The notes under the pieces are model-generated. The model worked only from the letters and a program-made list of their open reading frames with translations, did not search any database and had not been told where the DNA came from. 64,000 bases of DNA, taken from contig CM061141.1 of NCBI GenBank assembly GCA_030789695.1, forward strand, positions 169,770,807 to 169,834,806. Reading direction: 5' to 3'. The DNA is from Scilla litardierei. Lineage: Eukaryota; Streptophyta; Magnoliopsida; Asparagales; Asparagaceae. Positions 21,685 to 35,640 of this stretch are shown here, piece after piece; position 1 is the first letter of the stretch; the number at the start of each line of letters is the position of its first letter. Position numbers and translations under genes: made by a program.

Positions 21685-24600
21685 ATAAGAGAAGACAAAA
21701 TTTGGCTAAAAAACTTATCATTTAATAAAATGATCCATATATTCCAGAAAATGCAGAAAATAGCCCCGAGCTCAAAAAATCCACGAAAATGTCTATTGGA
21801 ACAGAGAGATCAATATCCTCAATTGAAAAATAAGAGAAGATAAAATTAGTTAAAAATATATATCTTTTAACTAAAAGATGTATATCTTCTAGGAAATAGA
21901 AAAAATAGCTCCGAGCTACAAAAATATTTGTTTGAACCGGGAGATCACCATCTTCAACTGAAAAATAAGAGAAGACAGAATTAGGTTAGAAAAAACATAT
22001 CTTTTAATTTAAAGAGACATGTCTTACAGAAAATTTAGAAAATAGCTAGTAGCTAAGAAAAACTGCAAAAATGTCCGTTGGAACCGGGAGATCGCCATCT
22101 TAATCTCAAAAATAAGAGAAGACAAAATTTGGCTTAAAAACTATATTATATAATAAAAAGATCCATATCTTCCAGAAAATGTCGAAAATAGCCTCTACAT
22201 CAAAAGAAATCCGCAAAAATATCCATATGAACCGAGCGAACGCAGTCTTCAATGGAAAATAAGAGAAGACAAAATTAGGCCAAAAAATCATATCATTTAA
22301 TAGAATGATCCATATCTTCCATAAAATGTAGAAAAATGCTCCGAACTTAGAAAATTTGCAAATATGTATGTTTGAACCAGGAGAACGCCATCTTCGTCTT
22401 AAAATATGAGAAGACAAAATTAGGCCGAAAATTCATATCATTTAATAAAAGATTCATAACTTCTCGAAAATGTAGAAAAATAGCCTCAAGCTCAGAAAAA
22501 TCTACAATAATGTCACTTGGAACCAGGAGATCACCATCTTCAACTGAAAAATAAGAGATGACAAAATTAAGTTATAAAAATCATATCATTTAATATAGAA
22601 ATTCAAATTATACAAAAAATATAGAAAATAACACGTAGCTCAAAACAAATCCGCACAAATGTCCATTGGAACAAGGAGATCGCCATCTTCAAAGTGAAAA
22701 AGAGAAGACAAAATTTGGCCAAAAAATCATAAAATTTCATAAAAAGATACATATCTTCAAGAAAATGTAGAAAAATAGCCTCAAGCAAAGAAAAGTCTTT
22801 AAAATTGTCTGTTTGAACTGGGAGATCGACACCTTCAACTATAAAATAAGAGAAGCCAAATGTAAGTTATAAAAATCATATTATTTAATAAAAAGTTCTA
22901 TATCTTCCATAAAATGTAGAAAATAGCACCTAGCTCAAAAAATATGCAAAAATGTCCGTTGGAACCAGGAGATCGCCATTTTCAATTGAAAAATATGAGA
23001 AAACAAACTTAGATTATAAAAATCATATCATTTAATAAAACAATACATAACTTTCCGAAAATTTAGAAAATAGCCTTGACCTAAGAAAATCTGCAAAAAT
23101 GTTCGTTGGAACAGGGAGATTGCCATCTTCAACTGAAGAAATAATAGAAGAAAATATTAGGTCAAAAAATCATATCATTTAATAAATAGATCCAAAACTT
23201 CCCGAAAATGTATAAAAATAGCCCCTAGCTCAGAAAAATCGGTAAAAATGTCCTTTAGAACCGGGGGATCACCATATTCAACTGAATAATAAGAGAAGAC
23301 AAAATTAGGATATAAAAATCATATCATTTAATATTAAGATTCATATCAAACAGAAAATGCAGAAAATGGCTCGGAGTTCAGAAAAATCCGAAAAATGTCA
23401 ATTGGAGTTGGAAAATCGCCATCATCAACTGGAAAATAAGAGAAGACCAAATTAGGCCAAAAAATCATTTCATTTAAAAAAGATACATATCTTTCATAAA
23501 ATGTAGAAAATAGCACCGAGCTCAAAAAAATACACACAAATGTCCAATGCAACCGTTGGAACAAGGAGATCGACATCTTCAACTAAAAAAATCAGAGAAG
23601 ACAAAATTAGTGTACAAAAATCATATTAGTTAATATAAAGATTCATATCATGCAGAAAATTCAGAAAATAGCCCAGAGCTTAGTAAAATCCGCAAAAATG
23701 TTAGTTGGAACCGGGCGATCACCTTCTTTAATGGAAAAAAAATATAAGAATCAAAATTAGGCCGAAAAATTATATCGTTTAATAAAAGATCTTTAACTTC
23801 CCAAAAATGTGGAAAAATAGTCTTGAGCACAAAAAAGCCGCAAAAATATCCTTTGTAATGGGAAATCGCCATCTTCAATAGAAAAATAAGAGAAGGCAAA
23901 ATAAGGCAATAAATATCATATCACTTAATATAAAAATCCATATCTTCCAGAAAATTTAGAAAATAGCCCGGATCTTAGAAATTCTGCACAAATGTCCGTT
24001 GGAAATGGTAGATCGTCATCTTCAACTGAAAAAAGAAAAGACCAAATTAGGGAAAAAATCAAGTCATTTAATAAAAAGATCCATAACATACCGAAAATGT
24101 AGAAAATAGTCTCAAGCTTAGAAATATCTGTAAAAATGTCTGTTGGAAGCGGGAGATTGACATCATCAAGCGAAAAATATAAGAGGACAAAATTAGGCTT
24201 AAACTCATATCATTTAATAAAAAGATCCATATCTTAAATAAAATGTAGAAAATAGCCCCTAGTCAACAAAATCCTCAAAAATGTCTGTTGGAACCGAGAG
24301 ATCGCCATTTTCAACTGAAAAATAAGAGAAAACAAAATTAGGTTATAAAAATCATATCATTTAATCTAAAGATTTATATCTTACAGAAAATGTAGAAAAT
24401 AGCCTGAACCTCAGAAAAAGCGGCAAAAATATCTTTTGAACTGGGTGATCGCCATCTTCATCTGAAAAATATGAGAAGATAAAATTAGGCCAAAATCTTG
24501 TTATTTAATAAAAAGTTCCAAATTTTTTAGAAAATGTAGAAAATAGACTCAAGGTCAAAAAATCCGCAAAAATCTCTGTTGAAACTGTGGGAACTCCATC

Positions 24601-27540
24601 TTCAACTGAAAAATAAGAGAAGACAACATTAGGCCAAAAACATATCATTTAATAAAATGATCCATATCTTTCATAAAATGAAAAAAAATAGACCCATGCT
24701 AACAAAAATCATTAAAAATGTCTGCTGGAACCGGTAGATCGCAATATTCAACTGAAAAATAAGAGAAAAACGTAGGATATAAAAATCAAATCATTTAATA
24801 AAAAATTCATATCTTTCATAACATTTTGAAAATAGCACCGAGCTTCGAAAAATCTGCGAAAATTTCGTTGGAACTGGAAGATTGCCGTTTTCAACTGAAA
24901 AATAAGAGTCGACAAAATTAGGCCAAAAATCATATCATTTAATAAAAATATCCATACCTTCAAGAAAATTTAGAAAATAGCCCCGAGGTCAGAATAATCG
25001 GCAAAAATGTCCGTAAGAACCGAGAGATCACCATCTTCAACTGAAAAATAGGCGAAAACAAATTTAGGCCAAAAAATCATATCATTTAATAAAAAGATCC
25101 ATAACTTCAAAAAATGTAGAAAAATAGGCCCGAGCTCAAAAACAATCTGCAAAAATGTCCACTGGAACTGAGCGATCGCTATCTTCAAATGAAAAAATAA
25201 GAGATGAAAATTTTAGGCTAAAATAATATCATTTAATAATGAGATTTATATCTTCAATAAAATATAGAAAATAGCACCAAGCATAGAAAAATCCCCAAAA
25301 ATATTCGTTGGAACATGGAGATAGCCATCTTGAACAAAAAAATAAGAGAAGATAAAATTAGGCCAAAAATTTTACCATTAAATAAAATGGTCCATACCAT
25401 CCAGAAAATGCAGAAATAGCCCCGGCTCAGAAAAATCCGCGAAAATATCCGTTGGAACAGAGAGATCGCTATCTTCAATTAAAAAATAAGACAAGATAAA
25501 ATTAGGCAAAAAATCATATCATTTAACTAGAAGATGCATACTTCCAGAAAATATAGAAAAGAGCTCCGAGTTAAGTAAAATCCGCAAAAATGTCTGTTTG
25601 TACCGGGAGATCACCATCTTCAACAGAAAAATTTGAGAAAACAAAATTAGGCTATAAAAATCATATCTTTTATTTTAAAGATACATATCTTACAGAAAAT
25701 TTAGGAAATAACCAATTTAGAAAATTTAGGAAATAACTAGAAAATTTAGAAAATTTAGCAAAAAATGCAAAAATGTCTGTTGGAACTGGGAGATCACCAT
25801 CTTAATCTAAAAAATAAGAGAAGACAAAATAATGCGTAAAAATCAAATTATATAATAAAAAGATCCATATATTCCACAAAACATAGAAAATAATAGCCTT
25901 TAGGTCAAAAAATCCATAAAAATATCCGTTGGGACAGAGAGAATGCCATACTTATAAATAAGAGAAGACACAATTGGTCCAAAAAGTCATATCATTTAAT
26001 AAAATGATCCATATCTTCCATAAAATGCAAAAAAATTGCCTCAAACTTAGAAAATCCGCAAATGTCAATTGGAACCCAGAAATCGCCATATTCATCTAAA
26101 AAATATCAGAAGTCAAAAGTAGGCCAAAAAATCATAATATTTGTTAAAAAGATACATAACTTCTAGAAAAATAGAAAATAGCCTCTAGTTCAAAAAAATC
26201 CGTAAAAATGTCCGTTGGAACCAAGAGAACGCCTTCTTAAACTGAAAAATAAGAGTAGACAAAATTAGGCTAAAAATCATATCATTTAATAAAATGATCC
26301 ATATCTTCCATAAAATGTAGAAAAATAACCACATGATAGGAAAAATCAATAAAAATGTCCGTTGGAACTGGTAGATCGCCATATTCAACTGAAAAATAAG
26401 AGAAGACAAACAAAGGATATAAAAATTATATCATTTAATAAAAATATCCATATCTTGCATAAAATGTAGAAAATAGCACCATGCTGCGAAAAATCCACAA
26501 AAATTTCCATTGGAACCGGCAGATCACCATCTTGAACTGAAAAATAAGAGAACACAAAATTAGGCCAAAATCTTATCATTTAGTAAAAAGATGCATATCT
26601 TCCAGAAAATTTAGAAAATAGCCTTGAGGTCAGAATATTCTGCAAAAATGTCTGGTAGAACCCAGAGGTCACCATCTTCAACTAAAAAACAGAAGACACA
26701 ATTAGGCCAAAAAATCGTATCATTTCATTAAAAAATAACATATCTTACAGAAAAATATGGACAAATAGTTCCAAGCTAAGAAAAGTCAGCAAAAATGTCT
26801 GTTGGAACCAGTAGATCGCCTCCATCACTTGAAAAAAATAAGAGAAGAAAAATGTAGGCTATAAAAATAATCTCATTTAATTAAAAAAAATATCTTCCAT
26901 AAAATGTAGAAAATAGCACTGAGCTTAGAAAAATCCGCGAAAATATCAGTTGGAACAGGGAGATCGCTATCTTCAACTAAAAATAATAGAAGGCAAAATT
27001 AGGCCAAAAATCAAATCATTTGATAAAAAGATCCATATCTTCCAAAAAATTTAGAAAATAGCCACAAGGTCAAAATAATCCACTAAAAATGTCCGCTGGA
27101 AACGGTAGATCGCCATATTCAACAGATAAAAATAAGAGAAGATAAACAATGGATATAAAAATTATTCATTAAATAAAAGATCCAAATTTCTCGAAAATGT
27201 AGAAAAATAGACCCGAGCTCAAAAAATCCGCAAAAATGTCCGTTGAAACCGGGGGATCGCCATCTTCAAATGAAAAATAAGAGACGAAAAAATTAGGCTA
27301 TAAGATATCATTTAATATAAAGATCCATACCTTATAAAAAATAGAAAATATCCCGAGCTCAAAAAATCCGCATAAATGTAAATTGGAACCGGGAGATCAC
27401 CATCTTCAATAAAAAAGAGAAGACAAAATTGAGCCAAAAAATCATATCATTTAATAAAAATATGCATATCTTCCAGAAAAGGAAGAAAATAAGTCCCAAA
27501 CAAATCCGCAAAAATTTTCATTGGAACCGGAAGATCGACA
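21685..27540. repeat. ~147-bp AT-rich satellite, block 1
   Basis: About 40 head-to-tail monomers. Landmarks in order: AAGAGAAGACAAAATTAGG, ATCATATCATTTAATAAAA, GATCCATATCTTCCAGAAAA, TAGAAAATAGCCCCGAGCTC, AATCCGCAAAAATGTCCGTT and GGAACCGGGAGATCGCCATC. Successive GATCGCC-type sites at 22529, 22678, 22824, 22971 and 23118 give spacings of 146-149 bp. Monomers differ by many substitutions and small indels. The block begins where the decayed Tat-type sequence ends and runs to a MITE insertion. Confidence 0.95.
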
Positions 27541-27548
27541 TCTTCAAC

Positions 27549-28470
27549 TAGGGGTGTGCACGGGTACAGGGTATCCAGATACTCGATCGGAACCTACCCG
27601 AATGGGTAGGTTCTGGGTAGATACCCATTAGTTTCGAGTAGGTTCCTAGTAAGAAAATTAGGAACATGTGTAAATCGAGTCCGGTTCTGGTTCCCATCTA
27701 TAGAAAACGGGTACCCGGAACCGGAACCGATTTACATATATTACATAAACATCTTAATTAGGAGTCCGATCATGAATGAGGGAAATTAATATGCATATAT
27801 TACTCTGAAGCTTCTGCATAAATGTAATACCAGTCGGAGATGCAATCACATCATTCTAAACAAATACTTGGGATAATGCCCCCCACTTTCTACCCCCTAA
27901 AGTCTCTATCATTACATCAAAGGCATTACTTTCTTCTGAATAATCTACCTTTCTCAATCTCCGTCTCATCATCACATGTGAGCAAGGAAAAGAGGTCTTC
28001 ATTGACAAAGCCTTTCCTTAAATTGTGTAAACTTCACTTTGATCGGTTGGTATACAGTCAAATAGGCAACATGTCAAATTATATGATCACTAACCTGACC
28101 TTAATTGTTGTCATCCATAAGGCTCATGAAGTTTTTTTAAAAAGCAGCGGCTTAAACATTTGACTAATCATGATTAGCAAATGTGTGATCATAAAAAAGA
28201 CAATTAGGTCCCATGAACCTTACTTGAATTCAGTTGATGTGACCGCATCATCATATTAATATACATTAAATTAATTAGTTAATGTAACGTAAAATAATGT
28301 AATTAATTACAGGGTACCCAGAACCTACACGGAACCATAGGGTCCGGGTAGGTTCTAGGTATAGGGTCCAACTGGGTAGGTTTTGGGTCCAAATTTTAGG
28401 AACCGGTCCCTTATCAGGTAGGGTCCGGGTAACATAAAAAACATAGGGTACCCTGACCCACACACCCCTA
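27549..28470. mobile_element. hAT-like MITE inserted in the satellite
   Basis: A 922-bp segment with inverted ends: TAGGGGTGTGCACGGGTACA on the left, and on the right the complement of TAGGGGTGTGTGGGTCAGGG. The flanks TCTTCAAC (27541-27548) and TCTTAATC (28471-28478) match at 6 of 8 bases, as expected for a slightly decayed 8-bp hAT duplication. Both are normal variants of that satellite site. Repeated GGGTAGGTTC-type motifs lie near both ends. The plus-strand ORF at 27840-28163 has no recognisable domain and no transposase motif, so the element is non-autonomous. Confidence 0.82.
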
Positions 28471-31400
28471 TCTTAATCAGAACAGACAAAATTAGGCCAA
28501 AAATCATATCATTTAATAAAAATATCTATATCTTCAAGAAAATTTAGAAAATAGCCTCGAGATCAAATTTTCTTAAAAAATGTCCGTTGGAACCGGAAGA
28601 TCGCCATCTTCAACTAAAAATAGGAGAAGACAAATTTCGGCAAAAATCATATCATTTAATAAAAAGATCCATAACTTCCCGAAAATATAGAAAAATAGTT
28701 CCGAACTCAGAAAAATTCGCAAAAATGTCCATTGGAACAGGAAGATCGCCATCTTCAACTGAAAAATAAGAGATGACAAAATTAGGCTAAAAATCATATC
28801 ATTTAATAAAAAGATCTATATCTTCAATAAAATATAGAAAATAGCACTGGGCATAGAAAAATCCCCAAAAATACCCATTGGAACATGGAGATCGCCATCT
28901 TCAACTAAAAGAATAAGAGAATATAAAATTAGGCCAAAAATTTTATCATTTAATAAAATTATCCAAATCATCCAGAAAATGCAGAAAATAGCCCCGAGCT
29001 CAGAAAAATCTGCAAAAATATCCGTTGGAATAGAGAGATCGCTATCTTCAATTAAAAAAAATAAGAAAAAGACAAAATTAGGCAAAAAATCATATCATTT
29101 AACTAAAAGATGCATATCTTCCAGAAAATAGAGAAAATAGCTTCGAGCTAAGTAAAATCTGCAAAAATGACTGTTTGAACCGGAGATCACCATCTTCAAT
29201 TGAAAAATTAAAGAAAACAAAATTAGGCTATAAAAATCATATCATTTAGTTTAAAGATACATATCTTACAAAAAATCTAGAAAATAGCCAATAGCTTAGA
29301 AAAACCGCAAAAATGTTCGTTGGACCGAGACATTGCCATCTTAATCTGACAAATAAGAGAAGACAAAAGAAGGCTAAAAATCAAATTATATAATAAAAGA
29401 TCCATATCTTCCAGAAAATATAAAAAATAGCCTCTATAGGTCCAAAAATCCACAAAAATACCCGTTGGAACAGAGAGAATGCCATCTTCAACTAATAAAT
29501 AAGAGAAGACAAAATTGGGACAAAAAATCATACCATTTAATAAAATGATCCACATCTTCCATAAAATGTAGAAAAATTGCCCCGGACTTAGAAAATCTGC
29601 AAAAATATCTATTGGAACCCGGAGATCGCCATCGTCATCTGAAAAATATGAGAAGACAAAATTAGGCCAAAAATAATATTATTTATTAAAAGGATCCATA
29701 ACTTCTAGAAAATATAGAAAATAGCATCTAGTTCAAAAATCCGCAAAAATTTCTGTTGGAACCAGGAGAACGCCATCTTAAACTAAAAAATAAGACAAGA
29801 CAAAATTAGGCCAAAAAATCATATTTTAATAAAATGATCCATATCTTCCATAAAATGTAGAAAAATATCCACAGGATAGGAAAAATCAGTAAAAATGTCC
29901 GTTGGAACTGGTAGATCGCCATATTCAACTGAAAAATAAGAGAAGACAAACAAAGGATATAAAAATTATATCATTTAATAAAAAGATCCATATCTTACAT
30001 AAAATATAGAAAATAGCACCGAGCTACGAAAAATCCACAAAAATTTTCGTTGGAACCGACAGATCGCCATATTCAACTGAAAAATAAGAGAATACAAAAT
30101 TAGGCCAAAACTCTTATCATTTAATAAAAAAGATGCATATCTTCCAAAAAATTTAGAAAATTGTCTTGAGGTCTAAATAATCTGAAAAAAAATGTCCGGT
30201 TGAACCGAGAGATCGCCATCTTCAACTAAAAACAGAAAACACAATTAGGCCAAAAAATCTTATCATTTCATTAAAAAGTACATATCTTACAGAAAATGTG
30301 GACAAATAGTCCCAAGCTAAGAAAAGTTCGAAAAAATGTCTGTTGGAACCAGTAGATCGCCTCTTTCTCTTGAAAAATAAGAGAATAAAAATGTAGGGTA
30401 TAAAAATCATCTCATTTAATAAAAATATACATATCTTCCATAAAATAGAGAAAATAGCACTGAGCTCAGAAAAATCTGCAAAAATATCTGTTGGAACCGG
30501 GAGATCGCTATCTTCAACGGAAAAAATAATAGATGGCAAAATTAGGCCAAAAATCAAATCATATGATAAAAATATCCCTATCTTCAAGAAAATTTAGCAA
30601 ATAGTCCCGAGGTCAGAATAATCCGCTAAAAATGTCCGTTGGAACCGGAGATCGCCATATTTAACTGATAAAAATAAGAGAAGGCAAACAATGGATATAA
30701 AAATTATATCATTTAATAAAAAGATCCATAATTTCTCGAAAATGTAGAAAAATAGACCCGAGCTCAGAAAATCCGCAAAAATGTCCGTTGAAACCGAGAG
30801 ATCGCCATCTTCAACTGAAAAATAAGTGAAGACAAAATTAGGCTATAAAATCATATAATTTAATATAAATATCCTTATCTTATAGAAAAAGTAGAAAATA
30901 GCCCGGAGCTCAAAAATCCGCACAAATGTAAATTGGAACCGGGAGCTCGCCATCTTTAATTGAAAAAAGAGAAGACAAAATTGGGCCAAAAATATATCAT
31001 TTAATACAAATATGCATATCTTCAATAGAAATAGTTCCAAACAAAAGAAAAATCCGCAAAAATTTCTGTTGAAATGGGTAGATCGCCATCTTCAACTAAA
31101 AAAATTAAGAGAAGACAAATGTAGGCAACAAAAATCATATCATTTTATAAAAAGATCATCTTCTTTCATAAAATAAAGAAAATAGCACCGAGCTCATAAA
31201 AATCCACAAAAATGTCTGTTAGAACTAGGAGATCACCATCTTTAACAGAAAAACATATTAAAAGACAAAATTAGGCCAAATATCACTTCATTTAATAAAA
31301 ATATACATATATTCTAGAAAAATTAGAAAATAGCCCCTAGGTCAGAATAATATGCAAAAATGTTCGTTGGAAAGAAAATATCACCATCTTCAATTGAAAC

Positions 31401-33714
31401 TAAGAGTAGACAAAATTAGACCATAAAAATCATCTCATTTAATATAAATATTCATATTTTCCATAATATGTAGAAAATAGTCTGGAGCTCAGAAAAATCC
31501 GCAAAAAATTCCATTTGAACCAGGAGATTGCAATCTTCAACTGAAAAAATAAGATAAGAAAAGTAGGCTACAAAAAAATCATTTAATAAAAATTTCTATA
31601 TCTTACAGAAAATGTAGAAAATAGCACCGAGCACAAAAAATCCGCAGAAATGTTCACTGAAACTAAGAGACGCCATCTTCAACTGAAAACTAAGAGAAGA
31701 CAAAATGTGATTATAAAAATCATATCAATTAATATAAAGATTCATATCTTCAAAAAATTTAGAAAATATCCCGGAGCTCAGAAAAATCCGCAAAAATTTC
31801 GTTGGAACCGGAAGATCTTCATCTTCATCTGAAAAATAGAGAAGACAAAATTAGGCCAAAAAATCATATCATTTCATAAAAAGATACATATATTCCAGAA
31901 AAGTAGAAAAACAGACACAAAGTAAGAAAAATCTGCAAAAATGTCCATTGGAACCAGGAGATCGCCATCTACAACTGAAAAAATAAGAGAAGACAACGTA
32001 GTCTATAAAAATCATATCATTTATAAAAAGGTAAAAAATAGCATTAACCTTATAAAAATTCGCGAAAATGTCCGTTGGAACATGGAAATCGCCATCATTA
32101 ACTGAAAAATAAGAGAAGACAAGATTAGGCCAAAAATTATATCATTTAATAAAAAGATCAATTTCTTCCAGAAAATTTAGAAAATAGTCTCGAGGTTAGA
32201 ATAATATGCAAAATGTCCATTAGAAACGGGAGATCGCTATCTTCAATTGAAAAATAAAAGAGGACAAAATTAGGACAAAAAATCATATCATTTAATAAAA
32301 AGATCCATAACTTCTCGAAAATAGCCCCGAGCTCTGAAAAATCTGCAAAATGTCCCTTGGACCTAGGAGATGACAAAATTAAGTTATAAAAATCATTTCA
32401 TTAATATAGAGATTCATATTATGCAAAATTATAAAAAATAACACGTAGCTTAAAATAAATCCGCACAAATGTCCATTGGAACAAGGAGATCGTCGTCTTC
32501 AAAGTAAAAAGAAGAAGACAAAATTAGGCCAAAAATCATATCATTTCATAAAAAGATACATATCTTCAAGAAAATGTAGAAAAATAGTCTCAAGCTAAGA
32601 AAAATCTGGAAAATTGTCAGTTGGAACCGGAAGATCGACATCTTCAACTGAAAAAAATAAGAGAAGACAAATGTACGCTATAAAAATCGTATTATTTAAT
32701 AAAAAGTTCTATATCTTTCATAAAATGTAGAAAATAGCACCTAGCTCCAAAAATACGGAAAAATGCCTTTTGGAACCGGGAGATCGCCATCTTCAACTAA
32801 AAATAAGAGAAGATAAACGAAGACTACAAAAATCATATCATTTAATAAAAGATACATAACTTTTCAGAAATGTAGAAAATAGCCCAGAGTTCAGAAAAAT
32901 CCATAAAAAAGTTCGTTGGAACCGGAAGATCGCCATCTTGAACTGAAAAAGTAATAGAATAAAAACTTAGGTCAAAAAATCATATCATTTAATAAATAGA
33001 TACAAACTTCCCGAAAATGTAGAAAAATAGCCCCGAGCTCAAAAAAGGTAAAGATATCCTTTAGAACCAGGGATCGCCATCTTCAACTGAATAATAAGAG
33101 AAGACAAAATTAGGATATAAAAAGCATATCATTTAATATAAAGATTCATATCATACAGAAAATACAGAAAATGGCTCGGAGTTCAGAAAAATCTAAAAGC
33201 ATGTCCATTGGAACCGGAAAATCACCATCATCAACTGGAAAAATAAGAGAAGACAAAATTAGGCCAAAAAAATTCATTTAATAAAATGATACATATCTGC
33301 CAAAAATGTAGAAAATAGCACCGAACTCAGAAAAATACGCACAAATGTCCGTTGGAACCATGAGATCCAATCTTTAATTGGAAAAGAAAAGACAAAATTA
33401 GGTCAAAAAATCATATCATTTAATAAAAAGATTCATATCTTCCAGAAAATGTTGAAAAAAAGCCTAAACCTACGAAAAATCCGCAAAAATATCCGTTGGA
33501 ACTTGGAGATTGCCACCATCAACTGAAAAATATGAGAAGACAAAATTAGTTTATAAAAGTCTTGTCATTTAATAAAGAGATCCATATCTTTAATAAAATG
33601 TAGAAAATAGCCTTAAGCTCTGAAAAATCTGCAAAAATGTTCTTTGGAACTGGGAGATCACCATCTACAACTGAAAAATAAGAGAAGAAAAAAATTAGGT
33701 TATAAAAATCATAT
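28471..33714. repeat. ~147-bp satellite, block 2
   Basis: The same monomer as block 1, about 36 copies. GATCGCC-type sites at 28599, 28744, 28890, 29037 and 29184 are 145-147 bp apart. Distinctive monomer variants recur after about 2.6 kb once the MITE is discounted (25275 and 28840; 26371 and 29911; 27211 and 30756). The block ends at the copia element, which is flanked by the duplicated site CATAT. Confidence 0.95.
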
Positions 33715-33826
33715 TGTTGAAAACTTGGTGGCTACGGATCCCGTAGCCCTGTATTTATAGCAATATGGTTACATAATGGGTGGATACCCAATTCACAGTT
33801 GGGCCTCCAAAAGCCCGTTTATAACA
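33715..33826 (-). repeat. Copia LTR (3' in element orientation)
   Basis: TGTTGAAAACTTGGTGGCTA to TTATAACA, 112 bp, a direct repeat of 40285-40397. Confidence 0.92.
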
Positions 33827-33836
33827 CTTCCCCTTA
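33827..33836 (-). other. Copia polypurine tract
   Basis: On the minus strand AAGGGGAAG sits directly before the LTR start. Confidence 0.7.
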
Positions 33837-33905
33837 TCCATCTATTGTTGTAAGCCGTAATGAGCGCTTCAGGGTTCATTGAGCTTATCTGACCATGGGG
33901 CTATG

Positions 33906-34180
33906 GATACTTCTGGATCCCAAGTTAAGAGTTCTCGCCTCGTTAAAACCTTTGCCATGGAAAACCCAGTGGGAAAAACCAGTGGCTAAGGGAAAAGAGT
34001 ACAAGTCTCTGTAACTTCCCCTGATCGATGGATATCATCAGAGGTAGATACTTCTGGATCCAGAGTTGATGTGGTTGCCTCGTTAAAACCTTTGGCTATG
34101 GAAAACCCAGTGGCAAAAACCAATAGCCTAGGAAAAAGAGTACAGCCCAATATTAACTTCCCAAGCTTCAAGCTTGTAGA
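33906..34180. repeat. Two-copy ~141-bp repeat in the copia 3' region
   Basis: GATACTTCTGGATCC begins at 33906 and again at 34047. Each is followed by GCCTCGTTAAAACCTTTG, GAAAACCCAGTGG and AAAGAGTACA. This is a familiar non-coding motif near the 3' end of plant copia elements. Confidence 0.8.
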
Positions 34181-34357
34181 TCTCTCAACTGTCTCATGCC
34201 AATTCCTAATACAAGTTTTCTAAAGGTACTGCGAGGTAAAGCTTTAGTAAATAGATCTGCCAGGTTGTTGCAAGACTGGATCTACTGGATGTCAATCTGG
34301 TTATCTACTTGTTGTTCATGCGTCCAGAAGGGCTTGGGGAAAATGTGCTTCGTCCTG

Positions 34358-35640
34358 TCACCTTTGATGTAGCCACCTCATAGTTGAGCTATGCAAGCAG
34401 CATTGTCTTTGTACATGGTGGTTGGTCCAAGATCTCCCATCTTCAGGCACGAGGATGTGGTGGATGACTGATCGAAGCCAAAAGCATTCTTTGCTAGCTT
34501 CGTGGATCGCAATGAGCTCGGAGTGGTTGGATGAGATCGCTGTTGAAGTCTGCTTCACAGATCTCCATGAGATGGCTGTCCCACCGTATGTGAATACGAA
34601 ATCGGTCTGGGACTTTGCGGTGTGTGGGTCAGACCTGTATCCTGCATCTGCATAACCGACTAAGTCGGTGGATACACCTTTCTTGAAGTATAGTCACATG
34701 TCTACAGACCCTTGGATGCAGCGCAGAAGGTGCTTCACTCTGTTCCAGTGGCGCTTTGAGGGCGCTGAACTGTATCTGGCTAGTCGGTTAACTGCAAACG
34801 GTATATCGGGATGCGTGCAGTTTGCCAGTTATAGGAGTGCTCCAATTGCACTTAGGTAGGGTACTTCAGGACCCAGTGCTTCCTCCCCCTCTTCCAGCGG
34901 CTGGAAGGGGTCTGTATTAACATCCAATGATTTGACAACCATTGGTGTACTAAGCGGATGACATTTGTCCATAATGAAGTTTTTTCGCAACTTCTTTGTG
35001 TATGTGGATTGGTGTAATAGGATTCCTCCGCTTAGGTGTTCAATTTGTAAGCCTAGGCAGAATTTTGTTTTGCCAAGGTCTTTCATCTCAAAAGTTTGTG
35101 TGAGACTCTTGGATATCTCAGCTATCTCTTTAGGAGATCTGATGATGTTTAGGTCGTCTCGTAGACGACAATGATTACGAATCATGTTCCCTTTGCTCTT
35201 ATAAAGATGCAAGGGCAGACTTCATTTATTGTGAATCCTCGTTGCACTAAGAACTCACTGAGTCTGTTATACCACATTCTTCCCGACTGTTTTAGACCAT
35301 ACAGTGATCTTTGGAGTTTGACAGAATAGACGTCCCGAGGTCTTTCTGTCATTTTTGTCGGTAGTTTATATCCGTCTGGCATTCTCATATAGATATCCTT
35401 ATCTATATTTCCATATAGGTATCAGTCACAACGTCCATGAGTTGCATATCCAGGCCTTCCTTAGTAGATAGGCCAATATGAAACGAAAAGTGATCGCATC
35501 CATGACCGGGGAATATGTATCATCATCGCCTATTCCTGGTCGTTGGAAAAAACCTTGTGCAACAAGGCGCACTTTGTAACGCACGATCTCATTATTTTCG
35601 TTTCTTTTTCTCATGAATACCCATTTATATCCCATAGGTT
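34358..35640 (-). pseudogene. Copia reverse transcriptase / RNase H remnant
   Basis: In element order: GYKWVFMRKRNENNEIVRYK with RLVAQGF (35426-35635), then the RT core LQRSLYGLKQSGRMWYNRL (35182-35388). The region normally holding YVDD follows, where a small deletion near 35156-35166 shifts the frame inside the motif. Next are LGLQIEHLSGGILLHQSTYT (34829-35212) and an RNase H end with TAISSNHSELIAIHEASKEC (34358-34558). Several stops and frame changes occur. It would have copied element RNA in the particle; now it is inactive. Confidence 0.9.

Noticed and set aside
27840..28163. A 107-codon ORF inside the MITE
   Set aside because: No transposase motif or recognisable domain. The element looks non-autonomous.
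22106..33600. Many minus-strand ORFs of 60-121 codons in the satellite
   Set aside because: All are pieces of the same 147-bp monomer, with stops at shifting positions. Treated as satellite by-products rather than genes.
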